NCBI GenBank assembly: GCA_030620095.1
Contig: JAUTXW010003598.1
Coordinates: 186,001 to 250,000, forward strand
Direction: 5' to 3'
Length of the DNA: 64,000 nucleotides
Origin: Kuschelorhynchus macadamiae
Taxonomy: Eukaryota; Arthropoda; Insecta; Coleoptera; Curculionidae
The position numbers and the translations under genes are program-made. Below are positions 50,101 through 61,190 of the stretch, piece after piece. Within the stretch, counting starts at the first letter, position 1; every line of letters starts with the position of its first letter. The notes under the pieces were generated by a model. It did no database searches. It had not been told where the DNA came from and was given only the letters and a program-made list of their open reading frames with translations.

Positions 50101-51992
50101 TATTTTTAGCCTCTCACAAAGATACTAGAGACGAAATAAATAAAAATTAATGCACACTGAGGATAAAATATTCGTAAATTCGTTGATGTATTTGAATTGA
50201 CGAATTACGTTAACGAATCGAGCCCCAGGATTGAACCGAATAGTAAGTAACTGTCTTAAGAGTTTACAATATTCTACTTACTTATATTTACTTTTTTGGG
50301 AAAAAAATACTGACAACATTAATACTTTTAAGGTACTTCATTGGAGTAAAACTCGTTATCACTTGTGAATATGAATGAACGTAGGTAAGCGACAATTTGC
50401 ACGAGTTAGAATTGCGAGTAGAATTATTAATAAAATAAAAAATTAAAATTATTTCTTAGTTAGTGAAATTTAGTGACCTAGTAATTCAAATTTCAGTTGT
50501 TGTTCAATAATTGAAGAAATGTTTTTTCATGTTACTGATTTTTTTTTTAATGAAGTTCAATTTTCTCTAAAAGTTTATTATTTTCGCTTGCAATACGTTT
50601 TTTAATTTGATCTGTTAGTTTGCCTGCTGATGTACTAATAACCCTGATAACTGATAGAGTAAATGCTCGTTGGTAATTTCGGTCATACTAATGAACTGCT
50701 TTATGCAGTTCGTCCCGCGTCCCGATCCAAGCAGGCGAGTTAGTTGAAATTACCGATTAGGAAGCTTACTCAGAGTTACTTTCTTAATGAATACTATCAC
50801 TAATTGTTATTTATTTAGGTGAAAATTGCTATTTATTACTTTTATATTAATGTATATATTATACAATAACGTCTGAATTTAAATTCACTTGACCAAATTA
50901 TTTATACAGGATGTGCCGTTAAGGGTAGCTCACTAATTCTTAGGAAAAATATACGACCTAGAGCTTGTGGAAACACAAATTAAAATCTAAAGTGGCCACC
51001 AAAAATGTCTGAAAAATATCTTTAACTTTCAAATCTGGCTAGGGTTGATAACATACTCCAACAAATCAAAATCCCAGAATAAGTTAACTTTAATAGTACC
51101 ACCGAAAAGCCAAGTCAGTTCCCCATGATTTTGCTATATCTTCTATTCAATTTACCAGATTTTAATTAACTGAGGCTCGTTTGAAGGGTTACTTTCGGTC
51201 AATTTCAAATTTCTATCGGATGGTACCCGAAACATTTCTAACAAACTTCTTAGAGTGCTCCTTTAAACGAGCCTTAGTTCATTAAAATCGGGTAACTTTA
51301 ATAGAAGATATAGCGTTTTTAATATTATGTTATTCATCACCTACCCCTCCCTTATTGAAGGTGGTACAATGAAATATATTTAATCATACTGATGGCGAAT
51401 TGATTTAGCTTTCTTGTGGTACTTTCAAAGTTTTAACCTATCTTGGGATTGTCGGCTAAAATATATGTTACCGATCCCAGTAACTGCGACCCCTTGCGGT
51501 ATGATTTGGAAGTTAAAAAAATGTCTCGTAGTCACAAAACGACCCGATACTATATGAACTGTACCTATTCATATCTAAACCTTTTCTGACACGTTTTGTA
51601 ACAATTCGTCAAATTGATAAAAGCGCAGACATTAATTTTGTAAAGGATTAAATTTCTAGTAAGAATCTCTCAACGAGTTTTATTCTATCAATAAATTCTC
51701 ACATAGCCGATTATAGGGGCAATGGATCGGAAATATATCGCTCTATTAGTTACAAAAGAGTATCGGCCTACACGATTCGTTACCGTATTTTCTTTCAGGG
51801 GTATTCATTTGCTGATAATGAGATAACATAAATAAACGAGGTAGATACTATATTGGTGAACTTAATAATATTAGTTTTATGCTCAGTTTCAGCAAATAAA
51901 AAAAAAACGAAAATTTAATTATCAGCTCAGGTAAAAAGTTCATGTTTATATTTTATGGAAATATTTTGTAAGTGATGGATGCTCTACATTGT
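50101..51992. other. Gene-less DNA with a short foldback
   Basis: No coding motif. An inverted pair of about 50 bp (51133-51183 and 51266-51316) shares GCTATATCTTCTATT and GGCTCGTTT at its ends. A TATACAGGATGTG word near 50906 resembles MITE termini. The pair is probably a small non-autonomous element. Confidence 0.5.
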
Positions 51993-51995
51993 CTG

Positions 51996-53846
51996 TACAT
52001 GGTATCCCATTTTCGGCACTTTTGCGGGGAAATATTTTTAAAGATAGAGGGTTGCGATTTTCGCGATGTGCTACTTTTTTTGTGAACTTAAAGATGGCGC
52101 AAGCAGAATTTTCATAGCCTTTTGGTTTTTGATATACAAGGCGCTTTTAAAAATGTATTTTCAGGCACCCCTCGCATCCCAGCTATCTGATAACTTATCA
52201 AAAATAAAGTTATAGGACCCTACTTTATTTTTTTTAATAGAACGCCCTGTATATTATTTATATTTATTAGGAATAACATGATCTTTCCAAAAATATATAC
52301 ATGTATGTAGTTATTTTAAAAAACAAGCTCAAAATTCGAAATTTTCTAAAATATTCGGTTTTGTCAGTTTTTGATTATTAGTGAAATATTTTTGTTGTTT
52401 TGGTGTTTTTATTTAACTATATACTATATTTAATTTACTTTTTTACAATAATGGCGGTCTACGAAAATCATGAAAAGTATGATATGTTGGTTTGTTTCGT
52501 ACAATCTAGTGAAAATCACCAAGAAAATATATATAGGTAACGTATTTTGGTTAGGATAATATTTTAGGAGTTCTTTTTGTTTATATTAGATATCCAGAGA
52601 GAAGGCAACCTTTCCGAGACATATTTACCTGCCTTAAATCAAATTTAGTAAAGCACGGATCATAAAGCATACACCAAACAAGAAAAAAAAAACGTCTTGG
52701 GTTATGTAGAAACGACGCCTTCATCTTCTTGCCAGAAACTAGAAGAAGCAACTGGTGCTCAAAGATTTGTGCAAAAATATAAGTATCATCCATATAAATT
52801 CGAGCGCCGAATGTTGTTTTGCCAATGGTTTTTATGACAAATCCATACTGATGAATCTTCTGGCAGAGTCGTTATCTGGTCCCAGAATTTTATTTTTCAA
52901 GTGCGGGTATTTTCAATCGCCATAATACAAGAAAATGGTCCGCAGGAAATCAGCATTTAATTTTTGAGAGGACACAACAAGAACGCTTTGGTGTTGGGGT
53001 CTCGTGTTTTATTATTCGAAGACGCATTGTCTATAGAGTTTTTGAAAGGAGTCTCACAGCGCGTGGATACATAGATATCCTTGAGGAAGTTATTCCACAA
53101 CCGATCGAAATGTGTGTGTGTGTGTGTGTGATTCTTTTGAACGCTATTAGAAGAATAACGAAAATGTGCCAATTTTGCATACCAACTTTAAATACTCTTT
53201 ACTTTTTCAAAATTTTGTTTCTCTTTTGTCTTTTCTAACTTAAGTTTTAAGTAAAATATTCTTGTTTTGTTTTGAGTAAAATTCAATAATTGTATCGAGT
53301 AAGTTAAAATGCTGTAATCAATAAATAAGTGTTGAGAATTAAAAAAGATCTATTGAATTAGGTCTGAAACTATTACATCTTTAGTACAATAATTACTTAC
53401 ATGAATTTGGTTTTTAATACATTTTGGCCATGGCTTGGTACCTACCTACTAATTGGACACAAAAGAATATTTTAGAAAATCTTGAATTTTGAGCTTGTTT
53501 TTCAAAATAACTGCATACATGTATATATTTTTGGAAAGCTCATCATATTATTCCTAATAAACATAAAGAATAATATACAAAGTGTCTAACTGTAAACTAA
53601 AAAAAAGTCGAATCTGATAACTTATGACCTGACTCCGTATACTTTTTCTGAAAGCGGTACTGAATTCTACGGAAAAAGTCATATAAAGAATAGTTTTTCA
53701 CCTGTTTCATAAGTTATCAGATAGCTGGGATACGAGGGCTAGAGCCATCTTTAAGTTCAAAAGTAGCATCTGTCACGAAAACCGCAACCTTCTATCTTAA
53801 AAACAAGGGAGATTCCCTGTAAGTGCCGAAAATGAGACACCCTGTA
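51996..53846 (+). mobile_element. Mariner-like DNA transposon remnant with ~350-bp TIRs and TA target sites
   Basis: The right end reads inward as TA-CAGGGTGTCTCATTTTCGG and the left end as TA-CATGGTATCCCATTTTCGG, so both ends sit on a TA as expected for Tc1/mariner insertion. The TIRs continue for about 350 bp with mismatches (GATAGCTGGGAT, TTATTAGGAATAA). Internal forward frames read YPERRQPFRDIFTCLKSNL (about 52590), FERRMLFCQWFL (about 52799), SAGIFNRHNTRKWSAGNQHL (about 52899-52958), FGVGVSCF and ARGYIDILEEVIPQP (about 53060-53105). This is the usual order of an insect IS630-type transposase, heavily interrupted. A (GT)n run lies at about 53112. Confidence 0.72.
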
Positions 53847-53849
53847 CAG

Positions 53850-54289
53850 CGAGGTCCGTTTGTCTTGGAATTGAATCTGGGGAAAGTGAAACGTCTCTAA
53901 CAGATCTAAGTTTTTTATTTATTTATTTTTATATGCAGGGTGTTTTTATGTGAAGAGGTATTAATATATTCTTATCTTAAAAGGACCCTCCAATATACTA
54001 ACACAGTTTTAATAGGGATAAAAAATGCCAGTTCGAGGATAAAATAAGGTTGTTGGTTTTTTCGTAGCGAATTAATAAAAGTCCTAATGTTGCGGGTAAA
54101 TTTGTACCTCATACCGGGTATGTATCAGTTACATAAATAATACATTAATTTATCTGAATATTTATATATCATAAATCTATACCTGAGTATATTAGTAAAA
54201 TAATAAATACATAAATAGCATTACATTTACTGCTGTATGTTAGTAGATAATAGTTGACAACAATATGTCGGTAAATTTACCCGGAACTT
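53850..54289. other. Gene-less DNA
   Basis: Non-coding. It contains TGCAGGGTGTTTTTATG (about 53935), a MITE-type terminus. Confidence 0.4.
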
Positions 54290-54778
54290 CCCTCGTTATG
54301 AATATTTTCTTTTATTAGGAATAGCTAGGTGTGAGGCAATTTCATCAAATCAGTTCATAATTCTTTAGGAATACAATATAATGTCTTTTCAAACTTTTTA
54401 TTGGGCTCCATTTTGTTCCATCATATTGGATTCTTACCTATATTTTACCAGTTTCTATCTATCCCACACTTGATTTTGGGCATAATTTAAAATAAATTCA
54501 GTAAGTAGTTTTCACACTGACACACACACAAAGCGATTTTGTTACGTGATTCTGAATTTGTACCAGTTTACCCGTATTTCACATTTAATTTTCCCTTAAA
54601 ATTTAAAGTCAATTGAATAAGACTTTTTCTATACTGATTTAAAAAAAAATATTTAACTGCCATTTTGATCCGCCATATTCGTAACACAACTTTACCAGTT
54701 TATCTCTATATCATAACTAACGCTTTCACAAAATTTGAAATTAATCTAATAAGTAGTTTTTTCGGGCTGATTTTTTAA
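54290..54778 (+). repeat. Dispersed ~110-bp-periodic repeat, left part of an interrupted copy
   Basis: Same family as 43745-44990 in opposite orientation. It ends at the TTTTTTAA target duplication of the hAT element and resumes at 59093. Joined across the insertion, the sequence matches the family pattern. Confidence 0.75.
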
Positions 54779-55008
54779 CAGTGGGTCATTTGGTCAATGA
54801 CCCCCCAAAAATATTTCGGAAAATAAATTATTCTTTAGACCGTCCCTCCTAATAGTTGTAATAAAACGCGAACCTTGGGAAAAGTTAAATATGCAACACT
54901 ATTAGCCGCGCGCGGCGCTTCGAATGATCTCGTTGCGTTGCATAATATGAAATACGCTATACTAAGCTAGGCTGGGCCGTCCGAATTGCCCAGATTACCT
55001 TAAAGCTT

Positions 55009-55454
55009 AGTTACATGTTCCCAGTCAAGCCACCTTAGTCCGTCACTGGAGAGAAGCACCGTTTACTGATAAACTACGAAATAGTGCAGTGTTAGACATT
55101 TCTCAGACTTTATCTTTTTATACCGTACTATATTATTTAATGATAATTATCCAATTTAACTTAGATTGCATTTTTATCAAACTTTATCTTTTGCTACCGA
55201 ATTTTATCTACACTGATAATTATGGATTTTAGCAACTATTGTCAATTCTCATGTTTTATCTATTTACATCAAGAATTATCTACTAATTTACTATAAAAAG
55301 CTAGGAAACCATATATTGTTAACTTAGTAATTACCTGCTATTCTTGAAAGTCGGAATTAAATTTCTAAAAAAAAACCAAGTTTAAGAGTAATTTTATTAA
55401 GTTCAAAGAGGTTGTGCGTGGATTTTCGAAAAAACGAACATCACAAACGTAACT
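55009..55454 (+). repeat. 5' LTR of env-only errantivirus-like element
   Basis: 446 bp beginning AGTTAC and ending GTAACT, the AGT...ACT form used by insect errantiviruses. TATAAAAA at 55292-55299 is a likely promoter. It is nearly identical to 57433-57878; I found four differences, all in the last 90 bp or so. Confidence 0.9.
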
Positions 55455-55780
55455 GGCGCAGTCGGAAAAGGATTTGTCCTGTACAGAAGACAGCAACAAC
55501 ATAGTGCCTTTTTTGGATAGTGTTTTAAGTGAACTTCTGGTGATTTCCAAATCTTCAACGGGACTTCAAAATTCAAGAAACAAACAACTTCCAGTGTTGG
55601 TGAGGTGAAGTGTATATTCATTCTCTCCTTCTTTGTCCTGGCTACAGACTGGATATCTGCAGTTGGGACGCCTGTCAATCAGCGGAACGTATATCCCTTG
55701 GATGGCAACTAGATTAAGTGAACAAGAAAAACCACAGTGAAAGAAAAAGCTGAAAATTTGAAGAAAGAAAAAGAAGACGC
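55455..55780 (+). other. Primer-binding site and leader of the LTR element
   Basis: TGGCGCAGTCGG overlaps the LTR end (the T is its last base) and is a tRNA primer-binding site of the type used by some errantiviruses. It is followed by about 310 bp of leader without a long frame. No gag or pol sequence was recognised. The leader runs straight to the env-like start codon. Confidence 0.7.
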
Positions 55781-57393
55781 ATGATGAGACTTATACTCAT
55801 CCTCTCAATAACCCTTTCAAACTATAGTACTAATGCCTCTATCCAAAAACTTACTAACCCTATTGTACCCATGACTTTGAAAGAAACTAGAGTAATACTA
55901 AGCAAACATACATTTGTAACATATATGAACCTTAGTGATTTAGAGGATATTAAAAATACTCTAGAATTGCAACTTAATTTGACAACAAATAAAAATATTG
56001 GCACATACAGCAAAGTTATTCAAAAATATAATTTAATAAACCAAGCAAGAACACTTTTGTCAGAGGTTAAGCGTTCTTTAAAAGGTATTTATCCTTACAA
56101 AAGACAGAAACGTGGATTAATAAACCTAGGCGGTAAAATATCTAAATGGCTATTTGGAACATTAGATTCTGATGATGGAAAAAGAATTGAATTTATTTTA
56201 AAACATCTTAAGAAAAGTAATCATTTACTTCAAATAAAATTAATGAGCAAGTATCTCTTGCTAAGGAAATTATGGTAAAAATAAATGACAGTTTTTCTGA
56301 AATAAAATCAAACATGATACTTATTGAACAGGCTATTAATGACTTGTCTGACGAAATAAATGAAATTAATGCTTTAAACCTTATTATAAACTCTTTGTTA
56401 ATTCTACAAATTCAATTAAATCAAGTTATAAATGCTATTACATTTGCAAGTTTTTATAAAATACATCCAATATTCCTATCATTAGACAAGCTAAATACTA
56501 TAATTGAAAAGGTTAAAGATATTTATCCTCAGAATCAGTTAGTTCATTTTAAAAATCACCACAGCTTCTATTCTTTTCTTGGCATTCAATTAATATTTGA
56601 TAAAAATAAAATAATTTTTCTAATTCATTTCTCTATTTTAAAAGCTACTACTTTTAAAACATACTTTATTTATCCAATCCCAATAGAAAACAAAATAATA
56701 CCTCCTCAAAAATCTTACCTTGTCCTAACTGAGAGAAAAGAGTTATATCAATATCAAGATACACCATGCGAAGAAATTGAAGAAGTCCAGTACTGTCAAA
56801 ACTATCTTCAAGCTGAAGAAGATTGTGTTGTTAGCATAATCAAAAAGAACAAGCCAGCGAATTGTTCTACTATACCTGTTCACCTCAGCAAACCAATAGG
56901 CAACCAAGTGACCCCACACAATGTTCTGTTCACAAGCCCTAGAAAAATAGCTGAAAGCTGTTCTATGGAAAAGAAATCGGAGCTGGAACCTGGAAGTTAC
57001 TTGTTCACTATTCCAGAAAAATGTTTTATTTCCATTGACCAAGAAAAATTTGTCGCTGGAAATCAAAAAGTCTCTCCAGCCATTCTAGTGCAATTACCAC
57101 GACTGAACATTTCATTGCTGCCAGAACAGTCCAGACAAGTGAAGTTAGTCAACCTGGACCTAGAGGAAATCATACATTTAACAACTAAAGTCAAAGCACA
57201 ACAACAAATTATTATTCCAAATTTAAAAAACAAAAATTGGCCTATATGGATACACGTACTAATATATGCTGTAATCTCAATCCTTATATTTTTGGGGATA
57301 ACATGGTACTACAGAACTTGTTATCCATATCCACATCCTTTGCTGCTTAAGAAGCCCAAAGAAGAAAACATAGAGATGGAGGAGTCACCTTAG
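55781..57393 (+). pseudogene. Errantivirus env-like (F-type) fusion glycoprotein, one frameshift
   Basis: Two overlapping frames (55781-56278 and 56272-57393) together have the layout of the env proteins of insect errantiviruses. There is an N-terminal signal-like hydrophobic stretch. A multibasic furin-type site lies at about 56099-56113, followed by a Gly-rich hydrophobic segment like a fusion peptide. After that come heptad-rich helices, a Cys-containing region (about 56765-57020), one C-terminal membrane span (about 57237-57312) and a short cytoplasmic tail. A single shift near 56215-56225 separates the two frames, so no full product can be made. In such elements env is normally translated from a spliced RNA. 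Here it is the only gene between the LTRs. Confidence 0.8.
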
Positions 57394-57432
57394 CACTAGC
57401 CATTCCAGCCCTAAGGTTCCATCTTGCAGGGG
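57394..57432 (+). other. Region before 3' LTR with short polypurine tract
   Basis: The segment ends GCAGGGG directly before the LTR's AGTTAC, the position and composition expected for the second-strand primer site. Confidence 0.55.
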
Positions 57433-57878
57433 AGTTACATGTTCCCAGTCAAGCCACCTTAGTCCGTCACTGGAGAGAAGCACCGTTTACTGATAAACTA
57501 CGAAATAGTGCAGTGTTAGACATTTCTCAGACTTTATCTTTTTATACCGTACTATATTATTTAATGATAATTATCCAATTTAACTTAGATTGCATTTTTA
57601 TCAAACTTTATCTTTTGCTACCGAATTTTATCTACACTGATAATTATGGATTTTAGCAACTATTGTCAATTCTCATGTTTTATCTATTTACATCAAGAAT
57701 TATCTACTAATTTACTATAAAAAGCTAGGAAACCATATATTGTTAACTTAGTAATTACCTGCTATTCTTGAAAGTCGGAATTAAATTTGTAAAAAAAAAC
57801 CAAGTTTAAGAGTAATTTTATTAAGTTCAAAGAGGTTGTGGGTGGATTTTTGAAAAAATGAACATCACAAACGTAACT
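57433..57878 (+). repeat. 3' LTR of env-only errantivirus-like element
   Basis: Same length as the 5' LTR (446 bp) and begins and ends with the same AGTTAC...GTAACT. Two of its four differences are TG where the other LTR has CG. The bases flanking the element (GCTT on the left, TCTT on the right) match at three of four positions, so a 4-bp target duplication is likely but not perfect. Confidence 0.9.
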
Positions 57879-58387
57879 TCTTGACGGAAGTACCCGAAGA
57901 TTTCACAGCTACCGAGCGGGAGCCGAACGTGATGACAAATGGAATATGAAATCGCGATTTGGGTTATCAGCCGGTCTCTTCTCATAATTCGATCGATCTG
58001 TCGCGTCATCACGTCGGCATGCGGAAGTTCAATTGTTCATAGGTCGCGCGGTCAATATTCTAACTCGATATTGTTTCGGACGTTTTTAATCGATGAAAAT
58101 TGATTTATATACTGTTTTTTTGTAATATATATTTTTTATTTTTATGATCCATGTGTGAGTTTGAAATATACAGGAAATAAAATGTTGGTAGTGACTAGTG
58201 CAAAAAAATAAACAACTAAAAAGTGCTTACGAACTTAATTTTGCAAAAATAAATAATTTCAAGGTGGTATATGTTTGAGTTGAGAATGTAGATGAAATAA
58301 AATGTTGGTAGTGCAAAAAATTAAACAAAGAGTGCTAGTGAACTTAATTTTGACAAAATAACCGAATTCAAAGTAAGTGGTCGCAAT

Positions 58388-58923
58388 TTGCCAGAATTTA
58401 GTATACGACAAACTAGTAAAGACAAAAATAAAGAGGTTCATCGAAACGTTTGCAAAAGTATGTACGATTTAGCCAACTGGATATGTGGTTGTGAAGTCTC
58501 TAACTCATTTTACTGTTATGTTTGTTTGTTGTTTTCGAAAGACTCGTCGGAATCATTATGGTGCAAAACCGGTGTTAAAGACTTAAAACACTTAAAGAAA
58601 AATGTTCGGTGAACTATGCTACAGTCGGAAGTGTTGATATTCGGACTCAGCTAGACACAGCTTATAGAAAATTCCTTAGACATTTTAATGAAAATGTATC
58701 CAAAAATCATTATATTTTAATCAAAATTATAGATTGTGTAAAATTTTGTGGGGTATTCGAGCTGGAACTACGTGGCCATGATGAAACGGCTTTGTCTGTA
58801 AATCCAGGGGTTTTTCGAGGGCTTATAAATTGTGTTGAGGAGTTGGGCCAAGATAGACTATCCGCTTTAGCAATTATAAGTATGGAGAAATCGTTTATAA
58901 AAGCAATGTGCATGCAATTTTAA
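58388..58923 (+). pseudogene. hAT transposase remnant (ZMYM1/DUF4371-like), catalytic core deleted
   Basis: The first frame (58388-58612) carries ANWICGCEVSNSFYCYVCLL, a TTF-type zinc finger as in ZMYM1-like hAT proteins, then KDLKHLKK. After a frame change 58609-58923 reads VDIRTQLDTAYRKFLRHFNE, FCGVFELELRGHDETALSVN and PGVFRGLI (the DUF4371 start). It then passes immediately to GQDRLSALAIISMEKSF, which resembles the C-terminal dimerisation end. The catalytic core between is missing, which agrees with the small size of the element. Confidence 0.7.
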
Positions 58924-59092
58924 CGAACATGTCATTCAGTATTTTTTTAATTCTAAAGAACGAAGAGTAGACCTGAATTTCAAGAGAATTTAACGCTCAA
59001 TTTAAAGATAAGATATTTATTTTTATTTTAAGTATGTCTATTTTTAAATTTGTTATTGACCTCCCAATATAATTTACCACGTGCCGGCACTG

Positions 59093-60030
59093 TTTTTTAA
59101 ACATTTTATTGGGCCTCCATTTTGTTTTTCCATCTTATATTCATTTCAACATGTCACCAGTTAATTCTTATGTAACATTTGATTTTTGTGCAAAATTTGA
59201 GGTTAATTGGATAAGTTTCTTTAGTAATATATTTTTTCACGTTTCACTAGGCTACCATCTATTCCGGCATGTTAGATTTTTACTAAAATATTACCAGGTC
59301 ATCCTCATATGACCCTTAATTTTTGACCAAAATTTTAAGGCAATCTAATGAATAGTTTTTAAGCTATGTCGCGAACTAACAGACAAACCGTCAGACGGAC
59401 TGACGGAATTGATAAAACATATTTTTTGGCACCTAGGGATGATAAAATGTGAAGAGGGTGATTTTTTTAAATTAACAAAAATATATTTGGTTGCCATTTT
59501 GTTCCGCCATCTTGAGTTAGTACCACAGTTTTCCTAGTTCAGCTCTTATAGCACAATTAGTTATGGCACACAATTTGAAATCAGTTCATTAAGTAGTTTT
59601 TCAGGCCGAATTTTTAAATATTTTATTAAGCCGCCATTTTGTTCCGCCATCTTGGATCTGTAACAAAATTGATTCTTACATATTACTTATATTTGTGCAA
59701 AATTTGAGAAGAATTGAACAAGTACTTTTTTTAGTAATCATTTTTTTAACATTTTACTAGGCGCCATTTTATTTTTATCAAAATGTTACCAGGTCATCCG
59801 CATATGACACTTATTTTTTGACCAAAATTTGAAATCATTTGAGCAAGTACTTTTTTAGCTATGTCGCGAACATACAGACCGACAGACCGATAGGCAGACA
59901 GACAGGCCGAAGGAATCTAGAAACATGTTTTTCGGCACCTAGGGACCCTGACACGTAAAGATATGAAAAAATCTCTGATTTTTCACGATTACAATACTTC
60001 CCTTTTACGAGGGAGGTAAAAATGTACAAA
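59093..60030 (+). repeat. Dispersed ~110-bp-periodic repeat, right part with GACAGAC tail
   Basis: Four or five diverged units with CCATTTTGTTCCGCCATCTTG, AAAATTTGA and AAGTAGTTTTT words lead to the tail (GACAGACAGAC at about 59897, TTTTTCGGCACCTAGGGACC, ACGAGGGAGG at 60009). It starts with the right copy of the hAT target duplication. Confidence 0.78.
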
Positions 60031-60159
60031 TGAACTATTCGATTATATAAGAGAGCTGCATGAAAAGAAACACATGTTAAAAAGTGCAGCCTATTTATTT
60101 CTTTCTTTTGATACCGTTGAATGGTACTTGCAATAAACGTTTGCTGATTTTTCACTTTA

Positions 60160-61190
60160 TAATTGTAAATCTTAGCTTTTATCTAAAGGTAATAATCGGA
60201 AAAAGAGCAGCCATCTCTTCAGTGATTTCAAAATTATTATCAATGCATCGAATAAATATAGCTAATTGAACGGCATCATTGCATGTTCTTTTAGTGAATT
60301 TTCAATGTCTGCCGCTAACTCTTCGATTTTTCTGGCGACAGTAATACTGGGCAAACTAACTTTGGAAAAAAATTGTTTTTGAGACGGGCACAATACTTCA
60401 GCGGCGGCCTCCATCATTCCTTGATAAATTCAATTAAATCAGTAAAAGGTTTTGATTTCAAAGCTATTTTTTCGGATATAATGTAGCTAACCTTCATGCT
60501 TGCTTCATTTTCAATGTTCTGCTGTTGGAAACTATCTTGCTGTCGTTGAAGCTGACTTTTTAGAGCTCCCACTTTATCTTACTCTAATTGTCCTTTGAAT
60601 GTCTCAAACTTTGTGGCATGCTTTGTATCATATTGTCCTTTTAAGTTGTGTTCTTTCAAGGCCTCCGATAAAACTGTTTACGACAAAACTAAACTTGCGC
60701 ACGCCACAATACAGTATCTGCTTTACATGCGTCAAAACATACTATACTATACTATACGCAACTCACTATAATCACTTATCGCACAGGTAGCAACTTCACT
60801 GCTAGTTGGACCTCTTTGGCTTGTATCGCTTCGTTCACTTTTGGAATTAGAACTGGCCGCTGCAGTGCGATGCCGGCTTTATATAGGCCGAGCGCGTCAA
60901 CTTTGAATCTCTCGAAATTTCGAGGAGCTACGAGACTGGACTAGTAGGTCCCTCTAGTAGTGATAATTTCTAGAATCATTAGAAATATTCAGTAGACATG
61001 CAACGCCATCTAGTGACCTTGTGGGCAGTCGTGATCGCGAGTTCACAGAGTAGATTTCTTCTAACTATGTGGCGCTAGCGTCCTCGGAGTGTCATTCGCG
61101 GGCGCGGCGCGGTACAAAATTTTCTTTAGCCTCTGGGAGCCGCAAGAAATTAGAAGGCGGGCCGCGGGTTAAAAACCCTTGGCTTAGACA
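60160..61190 (-). pseudogene. hAT transposon fragment of SCAND3/GTF2IRD2 type
   Basis: The right end (about 61190-61150, minus) reads CCAAGGGTTTTTAACCCGCG, a typical hAT terminus. TATATAAAG lies at 60885-60877 on the same strand. Minus-strand frames then give VSYIISEKIALKSKPFTD (about 60500-60450), EVLCPSQKQFFSKVSL (about 60400-60350), ITVARKIEELAADIENSLKE (about 60345-60285) and a displaced AIFIRCIDNNFEITEEMAAL (about 60270-60210). These occur in this order in SCAND3/GTF2IRD2-like hAT transposases. The catalytic core and the other terminus are absent, so it is a truncated copy. Confidence 0.68.

Larger units (their letters stand above)
54779..59092 (+). mobile_element. hAT-type DNA transposon, internally deleted, interrupted by an LTR element
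   Basis: Begins CAGTG and ends CACTG, with a perfect 8-bp target duplication TTTTTTAA at 54771-54778 and 59093-59100. Without the nested LTR element (55009-57878) it is about 1.44 kb. It keeps the start of a hAT transposase (58388 onward) joined to its C-terminal end. The terminal inverted repeats match only over the first few bases, with further partial similarity (GACC/GGTC words). Eight-base duplications are diagnostic for hAT. Confidence 0.85.

Noticed and set aside
61000..61190. GC-rich stretch as a possible CpG-island promoter of a host gene
   Set aside because: It matches a hAT terminus and transposase leader. No host exon was found nearby.
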